A stretch of 46,407 bases of DNA from Flavobacteriaceae bacterium (GTDB lineage Bacteria; Bacteroidota; Bacteroidia; Flavobacteriales; Flavobacteriaceae). The stretch is taken from positions 1 to 46,407 of the forward strand of contig PBHD01000006.1 of the NCBI GenBank assembly GCA_002719315.1, in the 5' to 3' direction. The notes under the pieces were generated by a model. That model searched no databases. It was not told where the DNA came from and saw only the letters and a program-made list of their open reading frames with translations. Position 1 is the first letter of the stretch. Every line of letters begins with the position of its first letter. A program made the translations under genes and the position numbers. Positions 35,717 through 43,975 of this stretch are shown here, in pieces.

Positions 35717-36186
35717 TATTTACAATAATTTATTAAATCCGATACTTTATAAAAAATAATTAATAATCCACTAACAGGAACTACAAAATATACAAGTGAA
35801 AGAGGGATTTGAAGAGCAGGTGAAAACTGACCTAACAAATAAGTAATATACACTAAGCGTAAACCCCCCAAAATAAAAGCGCAAAAAACAAAAAAAATAA
35901 TGATATATATTATTATTTTTTTTATCATTAGTTGTGTGTTATCTGAGCTTTTATTAATAAAATAATCAATAGAGATGTGGCTATTTTGACCAGAAACATA
36001 AGCAGCTCCTAAAACACCAACCCAAATCATTAAATATCTTGCTAATTCCTCAGTGTAAGAACTTGGATTTTCTAATACATATCTAGTGAATACTTGCCAA
36101 AGAACAGTGAGAACCATTAAAAACATAATGATTATTAAAATCCAGCTTACTAAATTATCTAATCTTTTCCTTAAATTATTTATCAT
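35716..36186 (-). CDS. TRAP transporter small permease (DctQ family)
   Basis: RYVLENPSSYTEELARYLMIWVGVLGAAY; overlaps its neighbours. Confidence 0.9.
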   Translation of the reverse strand: MINNLRKRLDNLVSWILIIIMFLMVLTVLWQVFTRYVLENPSSYTEELARYLMIWVGVLGAAYVSGQNSHISIDYFINKSSDNTQLMIKKIIIYIIIFFVFCAFILGGLRLVYITYLLGQFSPALQIPLSLVYFVVPVSGLLIIFYKVSDLINYCK

Positions 36187-37151
36187 TTACTTTCCTTAAT
36201 TCTTTCAATAAAATTATAAAGTTCAGAATTACTCTTGTAGGACTCAAAAATATTTTTTGATTGTTCTACAAAGAGTTTTTTGTCTGGAATAATAATTTCA
36301 ACTCCAGCTTCTTTAAGAGCTTCTAATGATTCTTTTTCAGATTTTGCCCATAATTTTCTTTGTTCAATTACCGATAACTTAACACTATTGTTAACCCATT
36401 CTTTTTGTTGCTTATTTAAACTGTTCCAAGTGTGAGTACTCATTAAAAGGACATCAGGCAAAATAGTATGTTCATCTAAAGTGTAGAACTTACAAACTTC
36501 ATAGTGTTTAGACAAATAAAAACTAGGCGGATTGTTTTCAGCTCCATCAACTACACCTTGCTGAAGTGAGGTGTATAATTCGCCATAAGAAATTGGTGTT
36601 GGTGATCCACCAAGAATCTTTACCATATCAAAAGCTGTTTTACTTTCCATAACTCTAATCTTTAATCCATTTAAATCATTTGGGTTATAAATTTTTTTTT
36701 CTCTTGTATAAAAACTTCTTGCACCAGCATCATAATAGGCTAGCCCCTTTAACCAATACTTTTCTGTTCCAGAAAGTAAATCGGATCCAATATCGCTATC
36801 AAGAACAGAGTATGAATGTTCTCTGTCTCTGAATAAAAAAGGTAATCCAAAAACTTTAATATTTGGTGAAAAGTTCTCTAGTGATCCTGCCGATACTTTT
36901 GTCATGTCCAGACTACCTATTTGCAAAAGTTCCAAACATTGTCTTTCAGTACCTAATTGTTCACTAGGGTAAATTTGAATTCTCATTTTACCTTTTGATT
37001 GTAGTTTAATAACCGAATCCATAAAAACCATAGCTTTATGAACAGAGTGAGTAGTACTCAGACCGTGTCCAAGTCTTATAATTTTTACATCTCTGTCATT
37101 AGTACAGGAAATGAAAAAAACAAAAATTAAAAGTTTTAATAAAAACTTCAT
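36183..37151 (-). CDS. TRAP transporter substrate-binding protein (DctP family), putative lipoprotein
   Basis: IYPSEQLGTERQCLELLQIGSLDM, LKIRVMESKTAFDMVKILGGSPTPISYGELYTSLQQGVVDGAENNP; lipobox FFISC; start at the inner MKFLLK. Confidence 0.92.
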   Translation of the reverse strand: MKFLLKLLIFVFFISCTNDRDVKIIRLGHGLSTTHSVHKAMVFMDSVIKLQSKGKMRIQIYPSEQLGTERQCLELLQIGSLDMTKVSAGSLENFSPNIKVFGLPFLFRDREHSYSVLDSDIGSDLLSGTEKYWLKGLAYYDAGARSFYTREKKIYNPNDLNGLKIRVMESKTAFDMVKILGGSPTPISYGELYTSLQQGVVDGAENNPPSFYLSKHYEVCKFYTLDEHTILPDVLLMSTHTWNSLNKQQKEWVNNSVKLSVIEQRKLWAKSEKESLEALKEAGVEIIIPDKKLFVEQSKNIFESYKSNSELYNFIERIKESK

Positions 37152-37155
37152 TAAA

Positions 37156-37473
37156 CTAAAGTTTAAAAAAATTTTTAGCATTATAATAACAAATATTTTG
37201 GACTATTTTTCCAAAAAATTTAATATCACTAGGCAACAAACCTTCATCAATTCCTAAAGACCTCATAACTCTCCATTTATAATGATCTCCGTCAAGCGAT
37301 GCCGCATTAATATTTTTGAATGTTATGTCTTTTAATAAAATATCAGGTGATAAATGGTTATGGTAATCGATAATGGGCATTTTGGCAGCGAACTCGTGAT
37401 ACAATAATTTTGATGTTTTATTTTGTAATAAAAAATCTTCATTCAAAAATGTTTTAGTTGAATTAAATTCCAT
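37156..37473 (-). pseudogene. uxaC: Uronate isomerase, internally deleted (N- and C-terminal parts joined in frame)
   Basis: N-part FLNEDFLLQNKTSKLLYHEFAAKMPIIDYHNHLSPD...GDHYKWRVMRSLGIDE matches the UxaC start; C-part GLLPSDIKFFGKIVQNICYYNAKNFFKL matches the UxaC C-terminus; total 105 aa versus about 470 expected. Confidence 0.82.
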
Positions 37474-37475
37474 AA

Positions 37476-38654
37476 TTACATGCTTTTTAAAATTCCCAAC
37501 TCCAAACCTCTAAGTTCTGCTAATCCTCTTAATCTACCAATTGCTGAGTAACCTGGATTCTTGTTACTCTTATTTAAATCGTCCAACATTTGATGTCCAT
37601 GATCTGGTCTCATTGGAATTTTAAAATCTAATCGCTTTTGTAAGTACCGTTTTTTTTGTTCTTTAAGAATTTGTAAAACAATTTCATACATGTCAACATC
37701 TCCCTCTAAATGGTTTTCTTCATAAAAATTACCTTTTGAATCTCTTTTTGTATTTCTTAAATGAATAAAATGAACTCTTGAAGCAAATTTATTGAAAATC
37801 TTTGCTAAGTTATTTTCTTTAATAACTCCTAAAGATCCAGTACAAAAGGTAATTCCATTATTTATATATGGTACCCTTTTAAATATAAATTCAAAATCTT
37901 CTTCATTACTAACAATTCTTGGTAAACCAAATAAAGAAATTGGCGGATCGTCAGGATGAATACACATTAAAATTCCTAATGACTTTGCGTGTACTATTAT
38001 ATCCTTTAAAAAATAGATTAGGTTATTCCTTAAATCATCATGACCAATTCCATTATAGTATTTTAATAAGTTTTTGAACGATTTTAAAGAATAACCTTGC
38101 TTACTTCCAGGAAGACCTTTTAAAATATTATTTTCAATTTCAATTATTTCAGGTTTTGACAATGAGTTAAAATAATCAGTTGCCTCTTTAATCTCATTTG
38201 GCATATAGTCGAGATTAGCGTTTTTTCTTTTTAAAATAAAAAGATCAAATGCACGAATTGCACTTAGGTTAAATTCCAAAGCTTTTGAGCCGTCTTTACA
38301 CTTCTTATCTAATTTAGTTCGAGTCCAGTCAAGAATAGGCATAAAATTGTAACAAATAATTTTCACGCCACACATTGACAAATTTGACATGCTTTTTTTA
38401 TAATTATCAATTAATTCAAGAAAATTTCCTCTTCTTGTTTTAATATTTTCGTGAACTGGAAGTGATTCGACAACATCCCATGTCAAAGCTGAACTTTCAA
38501 TAATTTTTTTTCTTTTTAATATTTCAGAAACTTCCCATACTTCTCCACAATCAATATGATGAAGGGCATTAACAATTCCAGTAGCTCCGGCTTGTTTTAC
38601 ATGATCTAGTGAAACAGGATCATTTGGACCATACCATCTCCAAGTTTGTTTCAT
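37476..38654 (-). CDS. uxuA: Mannonate dehydratase
   Basis: MKQTWRWYGPNDPVSLDHVKQAGATGIVNALHHI; CIHPDDPP; RPDHGHQMLDD. Confidence 0.96.
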   Translation of the reverse strand: MKQTWRWYGPNDPVSLDHVKQAGATGIVNALHHIDCGEVWEVSEILKRKKIIESSALTWDVVESLPVHENIKTRRGNFLELIDNYKKSMSNLSMCGVKIICYNFMPILDWTRTKLDKKCKDGSKALEFNLSAIRAFDLFILKRKNANLDYMPNEIKEATDYFNSLSKPEIIEIENNILKGLPGSKQGYSLKSFKNLLKYYNGIGHDDLRNNLIYFLKDIIVHAKSLGILMCIHPDDPPISLFGLPRIVSNEEDFEFIFKRVPYINNGITFCTGSLGVIKENNLAKIFNKFASRVHFIHLRNTKRDSKGNFYEENHLEGDVDMYEIVLQILKEQKKRYLQKRLDFKIPMRPDHGHQMLDDLNKSNKNPGYSAIGRLRGLAELRGLELGILKSM

Positions 38655-38859
38655 TAGTGTTTTTTATTAATATCTAAATATAAAAATTTATCACCGCATA
38701 ACACAAACCCAGACCCCCCTCATTTTGCAAATAACAATAAGAAACGCCTAAAGAAATATTAGTGAATAAACCTGTTGAAAAGTTGTTTGGTGTTCACTCT
38801 GGTGTTCAAAAAGAAAATAGTGATATTCTAATATTGACGTAAAACCTTATAAACAGTAG

Positions 38860-38931
38860 AGCCAGTGAGCAGAATTGAACTGCCGACCTCTTCCTTACCA
38901 AGGAAACGCTCTACCACTGAGCTACACCGGC
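38860..38931 (-). tRNA. tRNA-Thr (GGT)
   Basis: Reverse complement GCCGGTGTAGCTCAGTGGTAGAGCGTTTCCTTGGTAAGGAAGAGGTCGGCAGTTCAATTCTGCTCACTGGC; anticodon GGT. Confidence 0.95.
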
Positions 38932-38939
38932 AAAAAAAG

Positions 38940-39012
38940 AGCGGGAGACCGGGCTCGAACCGGCGACATTCAGCTTGGAAGGCTGATGCTCTACCAACTG
39001 AGCTACTCCCGC
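38940..39012 (-). tRNA. tRNA-Gly (TCC)
   Basis: Reverse complement GCGGGAGTAGCTCAGTTGGTAGAGCATCAGCCTTCCAAGCTGAATGTCGCCGGTTCGAGCCCGGTCTCCCGCT; anticodon TCC. Confidence 0.96.
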
Positions 39013-39070
39013 AGTATTATTTTACTAAAGTCAGCAAATAATTTGAATTATTCAAATTATCTATTTGGTG

Positions 39071-39153
39071 TGGGGGGAGCAGGATTCGAACCTGCGAAGG
39101 TATAAACCAACAGATTTACAGTCTGTCCTCGTTGGCCGCTTGAGTATCCCCCC
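39071..39153 (-). tRNA. tRNA-Tyr (GTA)
   Basis: Reverse complement GGGGGGATACTCAAGCGGCCAACGAGGACAGACTGTAAATCTGTTGG...; long variable arm; anticodon GTA. Confidence 0.96.
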
Positions 39154-39168
39154 AAGCTTTAAATTAAG

Positions 39169-39242
39169 AGCCGATGGAGGGACTCGAACCCACGACCTGC
39201 TGATTACAAATCAGCTGCTCTAGCCAGCTGAGCTACATCGGC
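39169..39242 (-). tRNA. tRNA-Thr (TGT)
   Basis: Reverse complement GCCGATGTAGCTCAGCTGGCTAGAGCAGCTGATTTGTAATCAGCAGGTCGTGGGTTCGAGTCCCTCCATCGGCT; anticodon TGT. Confidence 0.96.
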
Positions 39243-39249
39243 TTAATTA

Positions 39250-39275
39250 AAAAAAAAAAGCCCGTAAAAACGGAC
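39250..39275 (-). terminator. Intrinsic terminator downstream of the xerC/D-like gene
   Basis: Minus strand GTCCG-TTTTTA-CGGGC hairpin followed by a long T-run (plus-strand A-run 39247-39259). Confidence 0.7.
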
Positions 39276-39369
39276 TGCAAATTAAATATTAATTTTTTTC
39301 TATTCAAAGCAATTATATAAAATAAACAGATTACTGTTAAATCTTATTTTTTGCGTATTATATTTTAAA

Positions 39370-40263
39370 TTATTTTTTTCTTCCCCTGGGATGCGAATTG
39401 GAATAGATTTTTTTTATCTGTTCCATGCTAGTGTGCGTATATACCTGGGTTGCAGCAATGCTCTCATGTCCAAGTAATTCCTTTACAGCATTTAAATCAG
39501 CTCCATTGTCAAGTAAATGTGTAGCAAAACTATGACGAAGCATGTGAGGGCTTCGTTTAACCTTTGTTGAAACTTTACTGAAATAATTATTCACTGTTTT
39601 ATATACAAATGTATCTTTTAATTTCCTGCCAATTTCAGAGAGAAAAAGGAATTTATCATCTATTATTTTATTAAGTCCTTTTCTATATTCAAGATACGTT
39701 TTCATGCAGTTAATCGCTTCAGGAAGTAAGGGAATAAGTCGCTCTTTGTTTCTTTTACCAAGCACCTTAATTTTATGTGTATTCAAATCTAGATTAGTTA
39801 GCTTTAAAGTAATTAATTCCATCCGTCTTATTCCGGTATAATAAAGCAATGTTATTATTGATCGCTCTAAATGACCATTGTAATCTGCACCAAAATAGTT
39901 TCCGTCTAAAACGTCAGAAACTTCTTTAACAGTGAATGGAACATTAATTTTTTTTGATTCTTTTAAAGGCTTATGCTTCTTTAGTGGAGAGATCTTAATT
40001 ATTCCTGTTTTTAATAAAAATTTATAATAAGATCTTAGTACAGATATTTTCCTATTTACCGTTCTGTTAGTATTTCCAGATTCAATCAAAAAAACAATCC
40101 ATGATCTTATGATAGTATATTCTATCTTTTCAATGCTTTGTATATTAAATTTTTCAATACAAAATTTATGAAATTCATCCAGATTTCCCTGGTAGGCTAT
40201 TCTTGTGTTTTCAGAATATTTTTTTTCTAAACTTATATAGGATATAAAGCTTTTAACTGACAT
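39370..40263 (-). CDS. Tyrosine recombinase XerC/XerD
   Basis: SPHMLRHSFATHLLDNGADLNAVKELLGHESIAATQVYTHTS catalytic region. Confidence 0.93.
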   Translation of the reverse strand: MSVKSFISYISLEKKYSENTRIAYQGNLDEFHKFCIEKFNIQSIEKIEYTIIRSWIVFLIESGNTNRTVNRKISVLRSYYKFLLKTGIIKISPLKKHKPLKESKKINVPFTVKEVSDVLDGNYFGADYNGHLERSIITLLYYTGIRRMELITLKLTNLDLNTHKIKVLGKRNKERLIPLLPEAINCMKTYLEYRKGLNKIIDDKFLFLSEIGRKLKDTFVYKTVNNYFSKVSTKVKRSPHMLRHSFATHLLDNGADLNAVKELLGHESIAATQVYTHTSMEQIKKIYSNSHPRGRKK

Positions 40264-40326
40264 AAAAAAACGGTATAATCAAAGTTAAAAACTTATTTAT
40301 AAGGAATTCAAATCAAATGGGAATAA

Positions 40327-40521
40327 TTATTGATTTTCCTCGTCTTTGATTCGTTGTATGTATTGAGCTTTTTGAACTTTAGATCTGTACTTTACAGAAG
40401 GTTTGATAAATTGCTTTCTTTCCCTTACTTGCCTCATAGCACCAGTTTTTTCAAACTTTCGTTTGAAACGTTTTAGCGCTCGATCAATATTTTCACCTTC
40501 TTTAACAGGTATAATTAACAT
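40327..40521 (-). CDS. rpsU: 30S ribosomal protein S21
   Basis: IIPVKEGENIDRALKRFKRKFEKTGAMRQVRERKQFIKPSVKYRSK. Confidence 0.96.
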   Translation of the reverse strand: MLIIPVKEGENIDRALKRFKRKFEKTGAMRQVRERKQFIKPSVKYRSKVQKAQYIQRIKDEENQ

Positions 40522-40597
40522 ATTATTTAGCTCGTTTTAATTAAACTTGGGCAAATATATAAACTTAATTGGAAATTACTGATGTTCACTTTTGAAA

Positions 40598-42205
40598 TTA
40601 TTTAGAAGAACTACCAACTCCTATTGCAGACAAATAATTTGATAGTTCATCTCTTACCTTGGGAAATAATAAAAGAAGTCCAATCATATTAGGAAAAACT
40701 AGAGCAAGAATCATAGCATCTGAAAATGCCCAAACAGAGGACATATCTCCGGCAGCACCTATGACTATAAAAATTAAAAATAAAATCTTATAAGACAGAT
40801 CTGAAATCTTACTTTTCCCAAAAACGAACATCCAAGATTGAAGACCATAGTAAGACCAAGATATCATAGTAGAAATAGCAAATAAAACTACGGCCATTGT
40901 CAAGAAAGGTCCTGAAAAAGAAATATATTCTGAAAATGCTGCTGCAGTAATTCCTGCACCTTCAACTTGCATCCCATCTATTAAGACCTTACCATCCAAA
41001 CCTCCATAATTAAAAACAGTATTATCCCCATTAAAAATTATTATCACTAATGCCGTCATTGTACAAATAACAACCGTGTCAATAAACGGTTCTAATAATG
41101 CAACTAATCCCTCAGATGCAGGATATTTTGTTTTAACAGCTGAATGAGCTATTGAAGCAGATCCCGCTCCAGCTTCATTTGAGAAGGCTGCTCTTCTAAA
41201 ACCAGTTATTAGGACTCCTAAAACACCTCCAAGTCCAGCCTGTGGATTAAATGCTTGTTGGAAAATCATGGCAAACGCATCATCAACAAAAGTTATATTG
41301 CCTAGAATTATATATAGACATGCAGCAACATACATAAGAGCCATAAATGGAACTATTTTTTCAGTTACAGATGCAATTCTTTTAATTCCACCAATTATAA
41401 TAATCCCAACAAAAATCATCATTATGATTCCAATTATGGTTCTTGCACTTCCTCCTGTTAATCCAAAAGAATTTACTAGTTGCATAGCAGCTTGATTTGA
41501 CTGAGCAGCATTACCTCCTCCAAAAGAAGCTCCAATACATAGCAATGCAAAAATTACAGCTAAAATCTTTCCTATTTTTACGAATCCTTTTTCTTTAAAT
41601 CCTTTTGCTAAATAGTACATGGGGCCCCCATAAACAATCCCATCATCTGAAACATCTCTATATTTTACACCTAATGTACACTCAACAAATTTTGTAGACA
41701 TTCCCAAAAGACCGCAAAGAATCATCCAAAAAGTTGCTCCTGGTCCACCAACAGCAATTGCAAGAGCAACTCCAGCAATATTGCCATTACCTACAGTTCC
41801 TGAAACCGCCGTTGCCAATGCCTGAAAATGGCTAACTTCTCCCTGTTTTGAATTCTTTTTAGACTCATCTTTTACATCTTTTGATTGATTCTCATCAAGA
41901 GAATCATATTTCCCCATTACTATCTTAACTGATGTAGAAAATCTCCTAACATTAACAAATCCAAAGTATACTGTAAAAAATAAAGCGCCTCCAACTAAAA
42001 GTATAATTATTGTTGGAATAGACTGTCCAAATAAATACTCGGTTCCAGGGAATGAATGTAAAATCAGTGCTTCCCACCAATTTGCTATAGGAGTAAAGGC
42101 TTGATTTATTCGCTCGTCTAAATCAAGTTCTTGAAAATAACTTGATATTGTTGAAAGTATCATGTAAGAGTAAAGGGAAATAATTTTTGAAGTCAATGCT
42201 GCCAT
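40598..42205 (-). CDS. Sodium:alanine/amino acid symporter (AGCS family)
   Basis: ATAVSGTVGNGNIAGVALAIAVGGPGATFWMI and RRAAFSNEAGAGSASIAHSAVKT. Confidence 0.93.
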   Translation of the reverse strand: MAALTSKIISLYSYMILSTISSYFQELDLDERINQAFTPIANWWEALILHSFPGTEYLFGQSIPTIIILLVGGALFFTVYFGFVNVRRFSTSVKIVMGKYDSLDENQSKDVKDESKKNSKQGEVSHFQALATAVSGTVGNGNIAGVALAIAVGGPGATFWMILCGLLGMSTKFVECTLGVKYRDVSDDGIVYGGPMYYLAKGFKEKGFVKIGKILAVIFALLCIGASFGGGNAAQSNQAAMQLVNSFGLTGGSARTIIGIIMMIFVGIIIIGGIKRIASVTEKIVPFMALMYVAACLYIILGNITFVDDAFAMIFQQAFNPQAGLGGVLGVLITGFRRAAFSNEAGAGSASIAHSAVKTKYPASEGLVALLEPFIDTVVICTMTALVIIIFNGDNTVFNYGGLDGKVLIDGMQVEGAGITAAAFSEYISFSGPFLTMAVVLFAISTMISWSYYGLQSWMFVFGKSKISDLSYKILFLIFIVIGAAGDMSSVWAFSDAMILALVFPNMIGLLLLFPKVRDELSNYLSAIGVGSSSK

Positions 42206-42245
42206 TAAAAATGTATCTTAGGTTGCGCAATATCTAAAAAAGTGA

Positions 42246-42473
42246 CTACAAATCAAAAACAGAACTCCTTTTTGTATAAATCATATCCTTCATCTTTAGC
42301 CAAAATGCAATGATAAGATACAATACAGGCCCTCCAATAATAGTACTAAAAGAAGCGTATATAAAAAAAAGACGAACACTCTTCACTTTCATGCCAAGCG
42401 TTTCTGCTAAGCGAGTTGAAACAGCAAAACCATGTTTTTCAAAAAAATGACGAATCCTAATAAGTCGATTCAT
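42246..42473 (-). CDS. PspC-domain-like small membrane protein
   Basis: GFAVSTRLAETLGMKVKSVRLFFIYASFSTIIGGPVLYLIIAFWLK. Confidence 0.75.
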   Translation of the reverse strand: MNRLIRIRHFFEKHGFAVSTRLAETLGMKVKSVRLFFIYASFSTIIGGPVLYLIIAFWLKMKDMIYTKRSSVFDL

Positions 42474-42482
42474 GCGTAAAAA

Positions 42483-42791
42483 CTATTTAACTAAATCTCC
42501 CTCCCATTCTAAGACTCCCCCAACTAAATTATAAGTAGTTTTAATTCCAAGTTGCTGCATTAGATAACAAGCCTTAGAGCTTCTTTGGCCAGACCTGCAA
42601 TAAACGTAATATGAAGTTGATTTATCTAAAGAATTTAATTTTTCAATAAAAGTTTCTGTTTTTGTAATATCAATTAAAATAGAATTTTGAATATGCCCTT
42701 CAAGATATTCTTCTGATGTTCTCACATCAACAATAACAGAATTATTATCATTTTTATGGCTTGAGAGCCAATCTTTTTGAGTTAAATCCAT
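42483..42791 (-). CDS. Rhodanese-like domain protein
   Basis: VIVDVRTSEEYLEGHIQNSILIDI and YVYCRSGQRSSKACYLM; start at the inner MDLTQ. Confidence 0.9.
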   Translation of the reverse strand: MDLTQKDWLSSHKNDNNSVIVDVRTSEEYLEGHIQNSILIDITKTETFIEKLNSLDKSTSYYVYCRSGQRSSKACYLMQQLGIKTTYNLVGGVLEWEGDLVK

Positions 42792-42853
42792 ATATAGGCA
42801 AAAATAGCATTTATATGTTAATTTCAAAATTTGGTTAGTTTAATAAATATAAG

Positions 42854-42885
42854 TATATTTGTATAAACAATTGTTGTATAAACAA
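42854..42885 (+). promoter_or_regulatory. Promoter -7 element overlapped by tandem operator-like repeat TTGTATAAACAA (2 copies)
   Basis: TATATTTG 42854-42861 (TTTG at 42830-42833, N20); TTGTATAAACAA at 42859-42870 and 42874-42885. Confidence 0.65.
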
Positions 42886-42893
42886 TAAAATAA

Positions 42894-43316
42894 AATCTTA
42901 TCAAAAATACCGTTATAGGGATTCTTAAAGCTGCTAGTAAGGCTGAGTTTAAACTTGAAGAAGTTTTAAAGCCAAACAAACTTAGTCTTCAGCAATTTAA
43001 TGTGCTCCGGATTTTAAGGGATCGAAAAAATAAAACATCTAATTTAAATACTATACAAGTCAGAATGATATATAAAATGAGTAATACTTCAAGACTTATT
43101 GATAAATTAATTGATAAAAAACTTGTCAAAAGAAGCCCTTGCAAAGAGAATAGAAGAAAAGTTGAAATTATAATAACCGAAATGGGCCTCTCCCTTTTAT
43201 CTGATTTAGATGGTAAAATTGAAAGTGCAGAAAAAAAAATCCTTAATCCACTAGATAATGAAAGCCAAAAAAGACTAAGAAAACTATTAAATAAGATAAA
43301 TTTGATAAAACAATAA
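42894..43316 (+). CDS. MarR-family transcriptional regulator (5' boundary uncertain)
   Basis: Open frame from 42894: NLIKNTVIGILKAASKAEFKLEEVLKPNKLSLQQFNVLRILRDRKNKTSNLNTIQVRMIYKMSNTSRLIDKLIDKKLVKRSPCKENRRKVEIIITEMG. First ATG/GTG/TTG in frame is GTG at 43002. Confidence 0.8.
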   Translation, partial: NLIKNTVIGILKAASKAEFKLEEVLKPNKLSLQQFNVLRILRDRKNKTSNLNTIQVRMIYKMSNTSRLIDKLIDKKLVKRSPCKENRRKVEIIITEMGLSLLSDLDGKIESAEKKILNPLDNESQKRLRKLLNKINLIKQ

Positions 43317-43333
43317 TTTTTAAAACCTCAATT

Positions 43334-43915
43334 ATGGAAAAATATATTTATAAATCAATAATTATATCCCTTTTAATGCTAATGATTCCAACAAGCCTAA
43401 TCAGTCAAACATTAAAATCAATAGATGTAGAAAATTCTAAAATTAAATGGATAGGTGAAGAACTTAGCGGAAAAAATCATTACGGCTCCCTTAAATTTAA
43501 GAATGGAAGCCTACAACTAGACAACGGAAAAATTATTTCTGGTAATTTCACTGTTGACATGAACACTATTAATGTTGAAGATCTTCAAGGGGGGTCAAAA
43601 CAAAGATTAGAGGGACACCTACGCTCAGATGATTTTTTCTCTGTAGAAAAATTTTCAGAAGCTATATTTGAAATTAAATCATCCTCTGTTGTTAATGAAG
43701 ATGGATCCTCCCAAACTTTAAGTGGCAATCTTACAATAAAAGGAATCACGCATCCGGCTAAATTAGAAATTGATAATAATTGGGCTGCTAAATTGGTGTT
43801 TGACAGAAGCAAATATGATGTTCGCTTTAGGTCTGGTAATTTTTTTCAAAACCTTGGAGATAAGTTAATCTATGATGAAATAGTTATTAGCGCAAATATT
43901 GTTTTTGCAAATTGA
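43334..43915 (+). CDS. YceI-family protein
   Basis: VENSKIKWIGEELSGKNHYGSLKFKNGSLQL and LSGNLTIKGITHPAKLEI. Confidence 0.9.
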   Translation: MEKYIYKSIIISLLMLMIPTSLISQTLKSIDVENSKIKWIGEELSGKNHYGSLKFKNGSLQLDNGKIISGNFTVDMNTINVEDLQGGSKQRLEGHLRSDDFFSVEKFSEAIFEIKSSSVVNEDGSSQTLSGNLTIKGITHPAKLEIDNNWAAKLVFDRSKYDVRFRSGNFFQNLGDKLIYDEIVISANIVFAN

Positions 43916-43940
43916 ATTTAAAACAATTTTATTTTCAACA

Positions 43941-43971
43941 TTTGTAAGATTGAGATTATAATGTATATTTG
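43941..43971 (+). promoter_or_regulatory. trp operon promoter (Bacteroidota TTTG-N19-TAnnTTTG)
   Basis: TTTG 43941-43944, 19 nt, TATATTTG 43964-43971; exact consensus match. Confidence 0.75.
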
Positions 43972-43975
43972 AGCT

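Noticed and set aside
38654-38860. Possible att site or integrase remnant between uxuA and tRNA-Thr
   Set aside because: A short frame (VNKPVEKLFGVHSGVQKENSDILILT) exists but I could not identify it, and I found no second copy of the tRNA 3' end by eye.
38875-39105. 76-aa plus-strand ORF
   Set aside because: It reads antisense across the tRNA-Thr, tRNA-Gly and tRNA-Tyr genes; a spurious ORF of a type commonly mis-annotated in databases.
39370-40263. Tyrosine recombinase next to tRNAs as evidence of a mobile element
   Set aside because: Looks like the housekeeping XerC/D next to rpsU, a common flavobacterial context, not an island-borne integrase.
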